Of a DNA stretch of 48,928 nucleotides, positions 27,762-36,393 are shown one piece after another. Numbering within the stretch: position 1 is the first letter of the stretch; the number at the start of each line of letters is the position of its first letter. The position numbers and the translations under genes are program-made. The notes beneath the pieces were generated by a model. That model was not told the DNA's origin. It searched no databases and worked only from the letters and a program-made list of their open reading frames with translations. The DNA comes from Atopobium sp. oral taxon 810 str. F0209 (lineage in GTDB: Bacteria > Actinomycetota > Coriobacteriia > Coriobacteriales > Atopobiaceae): positions 5,886-54,813 of the forward strand of contig NZ_KE952954.1 in NCBI RefSeq assembly GCF_000466405.1. The letters run 5' to 3'.

Positions 27762-29663
27762 CTACTTCTTGAGCGTGGTGTAAGTAAAGAACTTGTAGCC
27801 CAGAGGAATGCTGAAGAAGCCCTTGAGGTTCTTGTCAACCATATAGAGGTCGGTGTAGAAGTACAGAGGGCAGATGCAACCAGTAGACATCAGCAAATCT
27901 TCGGCCTTGTGCATCATAGCGTAGGCCTTCTTGGTATCGGTCTCAGCCTTTATAGCCTCAATCAGCTTGTCATAGGTCTCAGCCCAAGTACCATTCTCAA
28001 CCTTGAGGTCGCCGCCCACATCAGTGGTATCAATGCTATAGGCCTTAACGCTCGCGTGAGCTCCCTTACCAAACTGGACGTCGTTGTTACCAGACTGCGT
28101 AGTCCACATATCCAAGAAGGTCATCGGGTAGTTGTAGTCTGCCAACCAGCCGTTACGAGCAATACCGTAGTCACCGTTCTTACGGGTATTCAGGAAGGTG
28201 TTCCACTCTTGGTTTTCCAGCTTGATATTGATGCCGATACCAGATAGGGCTGCCTGCAGGTACTCACCAATCATCTTGTGAGATTCCTGGGTATTGTACA
28301 GATAGGTCAGAGACGGGAAGTCGCTAAAGGTCTTTTGCTTCTCGTCATACTTGTAGTACTTCTTCAGCGTCTCAATAGCGGAATCAAAGTTCTTCTCCAG
28401 AGACTTGTCTGAAACATCAATGTAGCCGATATAACCATTCTTCTTTTTGTCACCAGCGTTCTCGTAGAACTGAGAACCGTCAGCATCAGTCATGCCCATA
28501 GCAACAAAGGAAGAAGCAGGTACTTGTCCGCCCTGAGCAATATCGTTGATGATGTGGTTGCGGTCAAAGAGCAGAGCGATTGCCTTGCGGATTTCGGCGC
28601 GCGCATTCTCGGCCTCGACACCGGTAAGCTTGGTACCAGCAGGAAGAATCTCAAGATTGACGTTCCAGTTGACGTAATAGGTGCCCAGCTGACCATCAAC
28701 CTTGAACTCATCAGGATACTTATCCTTCAGAGAAGCAATCTCATTAGTGGGAACATCATCGATGAGCTGCCACGTGCCATTCTCAAAGTTGGATAGCATG
28801 TTATTGGCATCGTCAGAGAGGTAGAACTGAATCTCCTTCATCGTGACAGCGTCAGCATCGTAGTAATTATCGTTCTTCTGAACAGTAATGACCGAGTTGT
28901 GATCCCACGCGGTCATCTTGTAGGCGCCATTGCTGATGTAGGTCGAAGGATCAGTCGCCCACTTATCGCTCTTAACGATGTCCTCACGAACAGGGAAGAA
29001 GGTCGGGAAGGCAAGTAGCTCATTCCAGTAAGGCTCGCAGCTCTTGGACGCAACAACTACGAGAGTTTTGTCATCCTTGGCAGTGACATTGAGCTTGGCG
29101 TCAGGATTCACAAACTCGAGAACAGGTTCGTCCTCACCAGTCTCTTCATTCTTCTTGGTCTCGCCTGTCTCCTTGGACTCCCACATTGCGGCATAGCCAT
29201 CAATCTGGTCAAACATATAGTTATAGTCACCAGATAGTGCAGGTCCTGCAGCACGGTTCCAAGAGTAGACAAAATCGTTGGCCGTAAGATCCTTGCCATC
29301 GCTCCACTTCAGGCCGTCGCGCAAGGTATAGGTATAGGTGAGCTTTCCATCACCAGTATCTTCACCCTTGGGAAGCTCAGTGACACAGTCGGGGACAATT
29401 TTGAAGCCTTTGCCATCCTTCTCCCACTTTGCAAGACCAGCAAAAAGGTGAGAAATCATCGTAGCGCCGTCAACTGCAGAGTTGAGAGCGGGATCAATGC
29501 TGTCAGGCTCGGAAGCCAAGCAAACACCAATGCTGTCAACGGTCTCGCCTGCAGCTGCAGACCCGGCACCAGATCCACCACCGTTGCCGCATGCAACGAG
29601 CATCGAGGTCAGACCAGCCAGACCAACAGTCTTAACAAAATTCCTACGTGTGAGCTGAGACAT
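27762..29663 (-). CDS. oppA: Oligopeptide ABC transporter substrate-binding lipoprotein (system 1)
   Basis: A 633-residue family-5 SBP that captures peptides outside the membrane for OppBCDF. The signal has a twin-arginine motif TRRNFVK (residues 5-11) and a lipobox ending VAC (C25), so it is predicted to be a Tat-exported lipoprotein; a Gly/Ser linker follows. Family-5 features include LKWSDGKDLTANDFVYSW and EYLQAALSGIGINIKLE. GGGGGAG precedes the ATG. It is the last gene of the leftward oppBCDF-A cluster, separated from oppF by 128 bp with two hairpins, and ends at a strong terminator. Confidence 0.94.
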   Translation of the reverse strand: MSQLTRRNFVKTVGLAGLTSMLVACGNGGGSGAGSAAAGETVDSIGVCLASEPDSIDPALNSAVDGATMISHLFAGLAKWEKDGKGFKIVPDCVTELPKGEDTGDGKLTYTYTLRDGLKWSDGKDLTANDFVYSWNRAAGPALSGDYNYMFDQIDGYAAMWESKETGETKKNEETGEDEPVLEFVNPDAKLNVTAKDDKTLVVVASKSCEPYWNELLAFPTFFPVREDIVKSDKWATDPSTYISNGAYKMTAWDHNSVITVQKNDNYYDADAVTMKEIQFYLSDDANNMLSNFENGTWQLIDDVPTNEIASLKDKYPDEFKVDGQLGTYYVNWNVNLEILPAGTKLTGVEAENARAEIRKAIALLFDRNHIINDIAQGGQVPASSFVAMGMTDADGSQFYENAGDKKKNGYIGYIDVSDKSLEKNFDSAIETLKKYYKYDEKQKTFSDFPSLTYLYNTQESHKMIGEYLQAALSGIGINIKLENQEWNTFLNTRKNGDYGIARNGWLADYNYPMTFLDMWTTQSGNNDVQFGKGAHASVKAYSIDTTDVGGDLKVENGTWAETYDKLIEAIKAETDTKKAYAMMHKAEDLLMSTGCICPLYFYTDLYMVDKNLKGFFSIPLGYKFFTYTTLKK

Positions 29664-29791
29664 GCTAACTCCCCCTTTATCGGACCTGAGACTTGATACT
29701 GTCCAGCTTCTGATAACAGCGAGCTGTTACCAAGTATTTCAGTGCACTTTTAGTGCAACAGAAACCAAGATGAACCCAAGAATTAATATGC
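29664..29791 (-). promoter_or_regulatory. oppF-oppA intergenic region with two hairpins
   Basis: On the minus strand TGCACT-aaa-AGTGCA and GGTAACAGC/GCTGTTATC form two stems between oppF and oppA; neither is followed by a clear T run. They could serve for mRNA processing and stabilisation of the oppA message, which usually needs higher expression than the membrane subunits. No promoter could be assigned with confidence. Confidence 0.5.
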
Positions 29792-30805
29792 TTAAGAATT
29801 AATCTCTTCCACGCGATGACAAGCTACAAAATGACCTGGTTTAACTTCTTTGAATTCAGGCATGGAAGCAGAACAACTCTTATTTGCAAACGGACATCTA
29901 GTACGGAACGGACAACCCGACGGCGCATGCAGAGGACTTGGAATATCGCCCTGCAAAGGAATTCGCTTGTTGGCATGAGCAATCTTGGGGTCGGGAATGG
30001 GTACTGCAGAAAGCAAAGATTTGCTATAGGGATGCATGGGGTGGTCATAAATCTCAGCAGCATCTGCTAGCTCAACCATCTTGCCCAAATACATAACAGC
30101 AATACGGTCGGAAATATGACGCACCACCAGTAGGTCATGAGCAATAAAGAGATAGGTCAGGCCAAGCTCGTCTTGCAACTCGTCAAACATATTGATGACC
30201 TGTGCCTGAATGGAGACATCTAGTGCCGAAACGGGCTCGTCACAGACGATAAACTCAGGACCACTTGCCAAAGCGCGCGCAATACCAATACGCTGACGCT
30301 GACCACCTGAAAACTCATGGGCATAACGCGAGGCATGCTCGGAGTTGAGACCTACACGATCCATAAGTTCGAGGATGCGATCCATGCGCTCCTTTTTTGA
30401 GCTGTACATACCATGTACATCCAGAGGCTCACCGATAATATCGGAAACCGTCATACGAGGATTCAGCGAGGAATAGGGATCTTGAAAGACCATCGTCGTT
30501 TTGCGGCGGAACTCTGCCATCTCTTCTTTTGACTTGGAATTGACAGGCTTGCCGTTGTAAATAACCTGACCCGCGGTGGGTTCATATAAGTGCAAAATGG
30601 TACGGCCGACGGTAGTTTTGCCACAGCCAGACTCACCTACCAAGCCCAAGGTCTCGCCACGCTTAATCGAAAACGAAACATCGTCGACCGCTTTAAGCGG
30701 CGTCGAGCCAAAGAAGCCTGTCTTTACGGGAAAATATTTCTTGAGATTGCGAATTTCAACCAAAGGAGTTTCCTCGTTTGCAGAGGCTTTGATTTCGTCA
30801 GCCAT
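29792..30805 (-). CDS. oppF: Oligopeptide ABC transporter ATP-binding protein OppF (system 1)
   Basis: A 337-residue ATPase. It has Walker A GESGCGKT, signature FSGGQRQR, Walker [13 protein letters not shown], and the C-terminal oligopeptide-transporter module [15 protein letters not shown] with its cysteine cluster. The ATG at 30805 follows the oppD TAA by one base, within reach of AAGGAGG and GAGG in the oppD end; a frame from 30832 lies inside oppD and is disfavoured. Confidence 0.94.
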   Translation of the reverse strand: MADEIKASANEETPLVEIRNLKKYFPVKTGFFGSTPLKAVDDVSFSIKRGETLGLVGESGCGKTTVGRTILHLYEPTAGQVIYNGKPVNSKSKEEMAEFRRKTTMVFQDPYSSLNPRMTVSDIIGEPLDVHGMYSSKKERMDRILELMDRVGLNSEHASRYAHEFSGGQRQRIGIARALASGPEFIVCDEPVSALDVSIQAQVINMFDELQDELGLTYLFIAHDLLVVRHISDRIAVMYLGKMVELADAAEIYDHPMHPYSKSLLSAVPIPDPKIAHANKRIPLQGDIPSPLHAPSGCPFRTRCPFANKSCSASMPEFKEVKPGHFVACHRVEEINS

Positions 30806-30806
30806 C

Positions 30807-31829
30807 TTATGCCTCGCCTCCTTCCTGAGCACTCACAACAGAAGCAGACTGTTGCTTTTCGTAGAGATCTTTGACATTAAGCCAGCAAGACGCTTTGTGG
30901 AATTCATTGATATCCATCGACTCGGCAGGGTGCTTAATGCAAATCTTCATGGCCTTTTCGCAACGAGGGGCAAAAGGACAGCCCTCAGGAAGATTGAGCA
31001 GGTCAATCGGGGTACCCGTAATAGGGTGCAACTTTTGGCCCATCGATCCTAAAGTCGGAATAGAGCGAAGCAGGCCACGAGTGTACTCATGACGTGGGTT
31101 GTAGAAAATCTCGTCTGCGGTGCCTCGCTCGCAATAAGAGCCCGCATACATAACAACAATCTCATCACACATTTGGGCAACAACACCCAAGTCATGGGTA
31201 ATCATGATAATTGCCATGCCCATCTCGCGCTGTAGCTTTTGCATCAGCTCGAGAATCTGTGCCTGAATCGTTACGTCAAGCGCCGTAGTTGGCTCATCTG
31301 CAATCAAAATATCGGGTTCGCAGGCGAGCGCCATAGCAATCATGACACGCTGCCGCATGCCACCCGAAAACTCGTGTGGGTACTGCTTCATACGCTTTGC
31401 AGGCTCATTGACGTTAACTAAGCTCAGCATCTCAATGGCACGCGCCTCTGCTTGTTCGCGCGTACGATCGGTATGCAAAAGAATGGCTTCCATTAACTGG
31501 TGACCAATGGTCAGGGTGGGATTCAAAGAGGTCATCGGATCCTGGAAGATAATTGAGACTTTGTTGCCACGCACATTTCGCATGACCTGCTCACCCGCAC
31601 CCACTAGCTCTTGGCCGTCAAGCTTGATAGAGCCACTGACAATTTTTCCCGTAGGGGCCAAGATTTGCATGATGGAGTATGCGGTTACCGACTTACCCGA
31701 GCCGGACTCGCCTACAATGCCCAACACCTTGCCGTGATCGAGGTTGAAGTTTACACCGTTAACTGCTTTTACCTCACCTGCATCCGTAAAGAAGGATGTA
31801 TGCAAATCCTTTACTTCAAGAAGCGCCAT
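30807..31829 (-). CDS. oppD: Oligopeptide ABC transporter ATP-binding protein OppD (system 1)
   Basis: A 340-residue ATPase with Walker A GESGSGKS, signature FSGGMRQR, Walker [13 protein letters not shown], and the C-terminal [15 protein letters not shown] module. GGGAGGGG lies upstream of the ATG. Its stop is one base from the oppF start, so the two ATPases are made together. Confidence 0.95.
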   Translation of the reverse strand: MALLEVKDLHTSFFTDAGEVKAVNGVNFNLDHGKVLGIVGESGSGKSVTAYSIMQILAPTGKIVSGSIKLDGQELVGAGEQVMRNVRGNKVSIIFQDPMTSLNPTLTIGHQLMEAILLHTDRTREQAEARAIEMLSLVNVNEPAKRMKQYPHEFSGGMRQRVMIAMALACEPDILIADEPTTALDVTIQAQILELMQKLQREMGMAIIMITHDLGVVAQMCDEIVVMYAGSYCERGTADEIFYNPRHEYTRGLLRSIPTLGSMGQKLHPITGTPIDLLNLPEGCPFAPRCEKAMKICIKHPAESMDINEFHKASCWLNVKDLYEKQQSASVVSAQEGGEA

Positions 31830-31846
31830 CTAAATCCCCTCCCTTC

Positions 31847-32905
31847 CTAGTTGTTAAGCTTGGGATCGAATGCGTCACGCAAACCATCGCCAAAGAGGTT
31901 AAGACCCAAGACGATAAGAGAAATGGCAAGAGCCGGAATTGCCAAACGCGAGGGATAGCTTGAAATACCGTTAAGAGCATCAGAAGCAAGGGATCCCAGC
32001 GAAGGCATAGGAGCGTTGACACCCAAGCCCAAGAAAGACAGGAAGCTCTCCGTAAAGATGGCAGAGGGAATTTGCAGTGCTGTCGAAATGATAATGATAG
32101 AAATGCAGTTGGGAATCAGGTGCTTGGTAATAATCCACTTTGCCTTGGCACCTGCCGCCTGAGCTGCAAGAACATATTCCTGCTCACGCAAAGACAAAAT
32201 CTGGCCACGGATGAGACGTGCCATCGAGCACCAATACAACAAAGCAAAAATGATAAACAGCGACAAAATATTCGAACCAATTTTTGCAAACACCGTACCC
32301 TCAAAGGCACTACCCAAACTTGCTCGCATAACTGAGGCCAACAAGATAACCATCAACATATCGGGCAGGGAGTAGATGATGTCAACGATACGCATGATTG
32401 CCATGTCGACACGACCACCCGCAAAACCTGCGATGGAACCCATGGTCAGACCCACAATCAACACGATGATGGAGGCAAAGAAACCTACTGCCAACGAGAT
32501 GCGGGTACCGTAAACTACACGAATGAAGTAGTCACGACCAGAGGCGTCAGTACCAAAAATATGTGGAAAGACAAATTGCCCGTCTTCCATCATTTGCTGT
32601 TCGCTGCGGGAATACTCCATCGGAGCCAAATTGTTATAAGAAGCATCAACAGGTTTACCCGGCTGAACACCCAGCTGCACATCATAGGAATATGGCCACA
32701 CAATCGGCAGCACGATAGCCGAGATGACAATCAACACAATGACTACCAAGCTGGTAAAGGCAACCTTATTTTTGTAAAAACGCTTGCAACCATCACGGAA
32801 GAAGGTCGAGCTGGCGCGCATTTGCACCATGTAGGACTTTTCTTCCTCAGATGCAGGAAGAAAATCGTCCATGTCAACCTGCATGCTCAGGGGATTCTTG
32901 TTCAT
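31847..32905 (-). CDS. oppC: Oligopeptide ABC transporter permease OppC (system 1)
   Basis: A 352-residue permease of the DppC/OppC type: cytoplasmic N terminus, one membrane segment (VAFTSLVVIVLIVISAIVL), a long periplasmic-side loop containing HIFGTDASGRDYF, then the permease domain with the loop EYVLAAQAAGAKAKWIITKH that docks on the ATPases. Two ATG codons are adjacent; the second (32905) has better spacing from AGGAG. The gap to oppD is 17 bp. Confidence 0.94.
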   Translation of the reverse strand: MNKNPLSMQVDMDDFLPASEEEKSYMVQMRASSTFFRDGCKRFYKNKVAFTSLVVIVLIVISAIVLPIVWPYSYDVQLGVQPGKPVDASYNNLAPMEYSRSEQQMMEDGQFVFPHIFGTDASGRDYFIRVVYGTRISLAVGFFASIIVLIVGLTMGSIAGFAGGRVDMAIMRIVDIIYSLPDMLMVILLASVMRASLGSAFEGTVFAKIGSNILSLFIIFALLYWCSMARLIRGQILSLREQEYVLAAQAAGAKAKWIITKHLIPNCISIIIISTALQIPSAIFTESFLSFLGLGVNAPMPSLGSLASDALNGISSYPSRLAIPALAISLIVLGLNLFGDGLRDAFDPKLNN

Positions 32906-32913
32906 CATCGCTC

Positions 32914-33840
32914 CTAATCCAGGCTGATGCGCGGATCAACCACGCGATACAAAATGTCACTTACAAGGTTCATAACCACAATGAGTGTGGCAAGAATGAT
33001 TGTGGTGCCCATGATGAGCGAATAATCACGACCAGTGATTGAGTTAACAAATGCACGACCAATGCCAGGTACCGCAAAAATCTGCTCAACAACCAGCGAA
33101 CCTGTAGTGATGTAGGCAAGCTCGGGACCCAGATATGTAATAACGGGAATCAAGGAATTCTTCAGCGCATGTTTAAGAATAATGTTGCGCTGAGAAACGC
33201 CTTTTGCCTTGGCAGTGCGAATGTAGTCCTGTCCCAATACATCAAGCATTGAGGAGCGCGTCAAACGCGTAATATATGCCATCGGATAAAGCGCCAAGGT
33301 CACAATGGGCAGTATCAGGCCACCTTTGGCTGCACCGTTTGCTGGTAGCACATGCAGTTCAATGGCAAAAAGTAATAAGAACAGCGTGCCCATAATAAAT
33401 GACGGCATCGATACAAACGCTGTCGTGATAACCATGATGATCTTATCAGCGACAGTATTGCGCCTCAGTGCAGCAAGAGCGCCAAGCAAAACGCCTGATG
33501 CTGTAGCGATAATCAGCGCAATAACACCAAGCTTTGCTGAAGTCTTCATGCCATCGGCAACAATAGTGGTTACTTCACGACCGCGCTGTTTGAGCGAGGG
33601 ACCAAAGTCAAAGTGTGCAGCACCACCTAGGTAGGTGAGATACTGCTCAAACAAGGGCTTGTCGAGACCAAATTTCTCTTCAAGTGCTGCTTTTGCAGCA
33701 GGCGTAACTGCCTTCTCACTCGCAAAGGGTCCACCTGGTACAGAGTGCATTACAAAAAAAGTGATTGTAATGACTGCCCAGATTGTGACAAAAGCAAAGA
33801 GGACCCTCTTAATGATGTAGGCAACTTCTTTTGAGTTCAT
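32914..33840 (-). CDS. oppB: Oligopeptide ABC transporter permease OppB (system 1)
   Basis: A 308-residue permease of the DppB/OppB type: N-terminal membrane segment, then the conserved GGPFASEKAVTP and LGLDKPLFEQY blocks, then five membrane segments with the ATPase-docking loop DYIRTAKAKGVSQRNIILKH and GRDYSLIMGTTI near the end. AGGAGAG lies upstream of the ATG. It is the first gene of the leftward opp cluster and stands head to head with the second opp cluster. Confidence 0.94.
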   Translation of the reverse strand: MNSKEVAYIIKRVLFAFVTIWAVITITFFVMHSVPGGPFASEKAVTPAAKAALEEKFGLDKPLFEQYLTYLGGAAHFDFGPSLKQRGREVTTIVADGMKTSAKLGVIALIIATASGVLLGALAALRRNTVADKIIMVITTAFVSMPSFIMGTLFLLLFAIELHVLPANGAAKGGLILPIVTLALYPMAYITRLTRSSMLDVLGQDYIRTAKAKGVSQRNIILKHALKNSLIPVITYLGPELAYITTGSLVVEQIFAVPGIGRAFVNSITGRDYSLIMGTTIILATLIVVMNLVSDILYRVVDPRISLD

Positions 33841-33927
33841 AAAGCTCTCCTGTCGCCGGATACAAATCCCCAGTTCGCATCAAAAATTTGTGGAATAACG
33901 CAGACTCGTCTAAACAAAACTTAAATT

Positions 33928-34000
33928 ATCTTTGCTAACCCACATTGCGGATGGATTACAGGGGGGTTTCATTTAGGGGGCTCGAAGGTTTAGCAAAGAT
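33928..34000. promoter_or_regulatory. 11-bp inverted repeat in the divergent opp-opp spacer
   Basis: ATCTTTGCTAA (33928-33938) and TTAGCAAAGAT (33990-34000) are exact inverse complements starting 62 bp apart. They sit between the two divergent opp operons. A shared operator pair (about six helical turns apart) or a leader hairpin for oppB are both possible. The pairing is seen directly; the role is inferred. Confidence 0.5.
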
Positions 34001-34041
34001 GAACAGCAAGCTCCTAGTACGCAGAAGAAAATTTCATAAAT

Positions 34042-34071
34042 TTGCTGCAGAAATTTCAAACATGATAAAAT
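34042..34071 (+). promoter_or_regulatory. Candidate promoter of rightward opp operon
   Basis: TTGCTG (34042-34047), an 18-bp spacer and TAAAAT (34066-34071), with TG one base before the -10 (extended -10). Transcription would start near 34078 and give a ~195-base leader that holds two hairpins, CAGTTA/TAACTG (34209-34225) and CCGCATC/GATGCGG (34234-34253), the second about 10 bp before the GGGGAG ribosome site. Confidence 0.5.
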
Positions 34072-34272
34072 ATCGAATGCTGTGCTGCGTGCCCATTGTC
34101 TATGAGGTACCCTATTACCCCACTGTTTAATTGGCATGCCTAGCTGCGTTATACAGCAGACTGCTCGTCTGGGTCTTCTGTATGTACGCATAATGCAAGA
34201 AGGGGCAGCAGTTAACAAGTAACTGTACGTCTCCCGCATCAAACACGATGCGGACTGGAATGGGGAGCGTTC

Positions 34273-35265
34273 ATGGCGCGATTCGTCGGATACGTCGTTA
34301 AGCGAGTTTTGAACTACATAGTTATGATTTTTGTAGCAACCTCGCTCACTTACTTTCTGGCCTCAGCTTTTATGAGTCCACGTTCTAATTATGAGTCTCG
34401 TACTCCACGTCCCCCACAAGAATCCATCGAGTGGGCGCTTGATGCTGCCAACCTCAACGATAAGACGCCTATCATGGAGCGCTATCAAAAGTGGATTGGC
34501 GACATCCTCACCAAGGGTGACTTTGGCAAGACTCCTACGGGCGCTTCGGTTAACCACGAAATCTCTTCCCGCATTGGCGCTTCTGTCCAGCTCATGCTAC
34601 TTGCTACCATTATTTCTATCGTGGTCGGCGTGAGCCTAGGTGTCTACACCGCTCAACGCCAATATCAATGGCAAGACCGTTTTTGGAGCGGTGTCGCCTC
34701 GCTGTTTATGGTTATCCCAACTGTTGTTTTGGCAATTCTGATTGTATTTTTTGCAATCGAGGTCAATACCGCGACTGGCACACGCATCTTCTATGTAACG
34801 GGACTTTCCAGCTATAGCGGTTCCAACTTCTTTATTGGTTTGCTCGACTTCCTCCAGCACATTTTGCTGCCGACCATCGTGCTTACTATTATCAGTGCCG
34901 TTGGTTATCACTTGGGTCAGCGTACATATCTACTTAACGAAATGCATGCTGACTATGTGCGCACTGCTCGTGCAAAAGGTCTCACAAAAAAGCAGGCTAT
35001 TCGCAAGCACGCTCTTCGTGCATCTTTGATTCCTACTGCCGTATCTGTAGCCTTCTCCATCGCTGGCATCTTTACTGGCGCCGTTATGACCGAGAAGATT
35101 TTTGCTATCCACGGCCTTGGTGAATACTTCATCAACTGCATCAACAATAACAATATTCATGGTGCGGTTGCTGTTGCCGCCTTCAGTGGTGCTTGTACGC
35201 TCGTCGGTGCTCTGCTTGCCGACCTCTTTGCTGCAGCACTCGATCCTCGAATCAAGATGAGCTAA
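34273..35265 (+). CDS. Peptide ABC transporter permease, OppB-type (system 2)
   Basis: A 330-residue DppB/OppB-type permease with about six membrane segments and the docking loop DYVRTARAKGLTKKQAIRKH. It differs from the leftward OppB in its longer extracytoplasmic loop (residues ~40-95, with NYESRTPRPPQESIEW) and so is not a recent duplicate. GGGGAG lies upstream of the ATG. It is the first gene of a rightward peptide importer. Confidence 0.93.
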   Translation: MARFVGYVVKRVLNYIVMIFVATSLTYFLASAFMSPRSNYESRTPRPPQESIEWALDAANLNDKTPIMERYQKWIGDILTKGDFGKTPTGASVNHEISSRIGASVQLMLLATIISIVVGVSLGVYTAQRQYQWQDRFWSGVASLFMVIPTVVLAILIVFFAIEVNTATGTRIFYVTGLSSYSGSNFFIGLLDFLQHILLPTIVLTIISAVGYHLGQRTYLLNEMHADYVRTARAKGLTKKQAIRKHALRASLIPTAVSVAFSIAGIFTGAVMTEKIFAIHGLGEYFINCINNNNIHGAVAVAAFSGACTLVGALLADLFAAALDPRIKMS

Positions 35266-35275
35266 GGAGAGCACG

Positions 35276-36313
35276 ATGTCTGAAGAAAAAAGACAGGTTG
35301 CGTCCCCTGAAAATACGGACGCAAAAACTGACGAAACCCACCTCACCAACGCAGAGCTCGAGCTTTTGGCTGACGAGCTAGGTAGCTCCGGCGGCGAGGT
35401 CAAACGCATTGGCTATTTTTCGCTTATTGGCCGCCGTTTTGTGCGCCAGCGCAGCGCTATGGTGGGTCTTGTTATCCTGATTATTTTGATTATTCTCGCT
35501 ATTTTTGGGCCATATATGACGCCCTTTACCTATACCGATCCCGATTTCACGGCACTCAATGTGCCCCCCAATGCGACGCACTGGTTTGGTACCGACGGCG
35601 GTGGTTTTGATCTCTTTGCCAGCGTTGTCCATGGTTTGGGCCGTTCTTTGGCAATTGGCATTATTTATTCTGTGCTGACCACCATCATCGCTGCAATTGT
35701 TGGCACCTCTATTGCCTATGTCCGCGGCGTTCCTGAGAAAATCGGCATGTGGTTCCTCGACATGCTACTCATCATCCCAAGCTTTTTGCTTGTAGCTATG
35801 GTGGTCCGTGCCTCCAGTGGTACTGAGGGCTGGTGGATGCTGATTGTGGGCCTGACTGCCTTTGGTTGGATTGGCTACGCCCGTACCCTGCGTACCATGG
35901 CGCTTTCTCTGCGTGAACGCGACTATGTTCGCGCCGCAAAATACATGGGTGTCTCCCCTATCAAGACCATTATTCGTCACCTCATCCCCAACCTTGGCTC
36001 CATCTTGATTTTGGACACGGTATTGGGTGTTATTGGCGGTATTAACTCCGAGACCGCATATAGCTTCTTGGGTCTAGGCATCAAGGCTCCCGATACATCC
36101 TTGGGCTACCTTTTGAGCCAGGGCTCATCTGCCATGCTTTCTGCCCCTTGGGTTATTCTCATTCCCTCTATCGTTTTGATTGTGCTCTGCGTCAGTATGC
36201 AGCTCATCGGCGATGGTCTGCGCGATGCAATCGATCCGTATTCCCGCGCTGCCGGCACTGTAGAAGATGACGCCGAAGAGGATGCAGCTACTACCGAGAC
36301 CGCTAAGGCTTAA
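35276..36313 (+). CDS. Peptide ABC transporter permease, OppC-type (system 2)
   Basis: A 345-residue DppC/OppC-type permease. A ~55-residue acidic/polar cytoplasmic N terminus precedes the first membrane segment; HWFGTDGGGFDLF and the docking loop DYVRAAKYMGVSPIKTIIRH are typical. The C terminus is an acidic Asp/Glu/Ala/Thr tail of ~25 residues not usual for the family. AAGGAG precedes the ATG, 10 bp after the OppB-type stop. Confidence 0.93.
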   Translation: MSEEKRQVASPENTDAKTDETHLTNAELELLADELGSSGGEVKRIGYFSLIGRRFVRQRSAMVGLVILIILIILAIFGPYMTPFTYTDPDFTALNVPPNATHWFGTDGGGFDLFASVVHGLGRSLAIGIIYSVLTTIIAAIVGTSIAYVRGVPEKIGMWFLDMLLIIPSFLLVAMVVRASSGTEGWWMLIVGLTAFGWIGYARTLRTMALSLRERDYVRAAKYMGVSPIKTIIRHLIPNLGSILILDTVLGVIGGINSETAYSFLGLGIKAPDTSLGYLLSQGSSAMLSAPWVILIPSIVLIVLCVSMQLIGDGLRDAIDPYSRAAGTVEDDAEEDAATTETAKA

Positions 36314-36393
36314 AGACAATTCACGATTTGACGTCTTGGGTATGGCGCGCTCACCTGCGAGCGCACAACAAATGAAAGTGACGGAGCTACAAA

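Noticed and set aside
34078-34272. Riboswitch in the rightward opp leader
   Set aside because: Two simple hairpins are present but no conserved core of any class that I know is visible, so it is listed only as a leader with hairpins.
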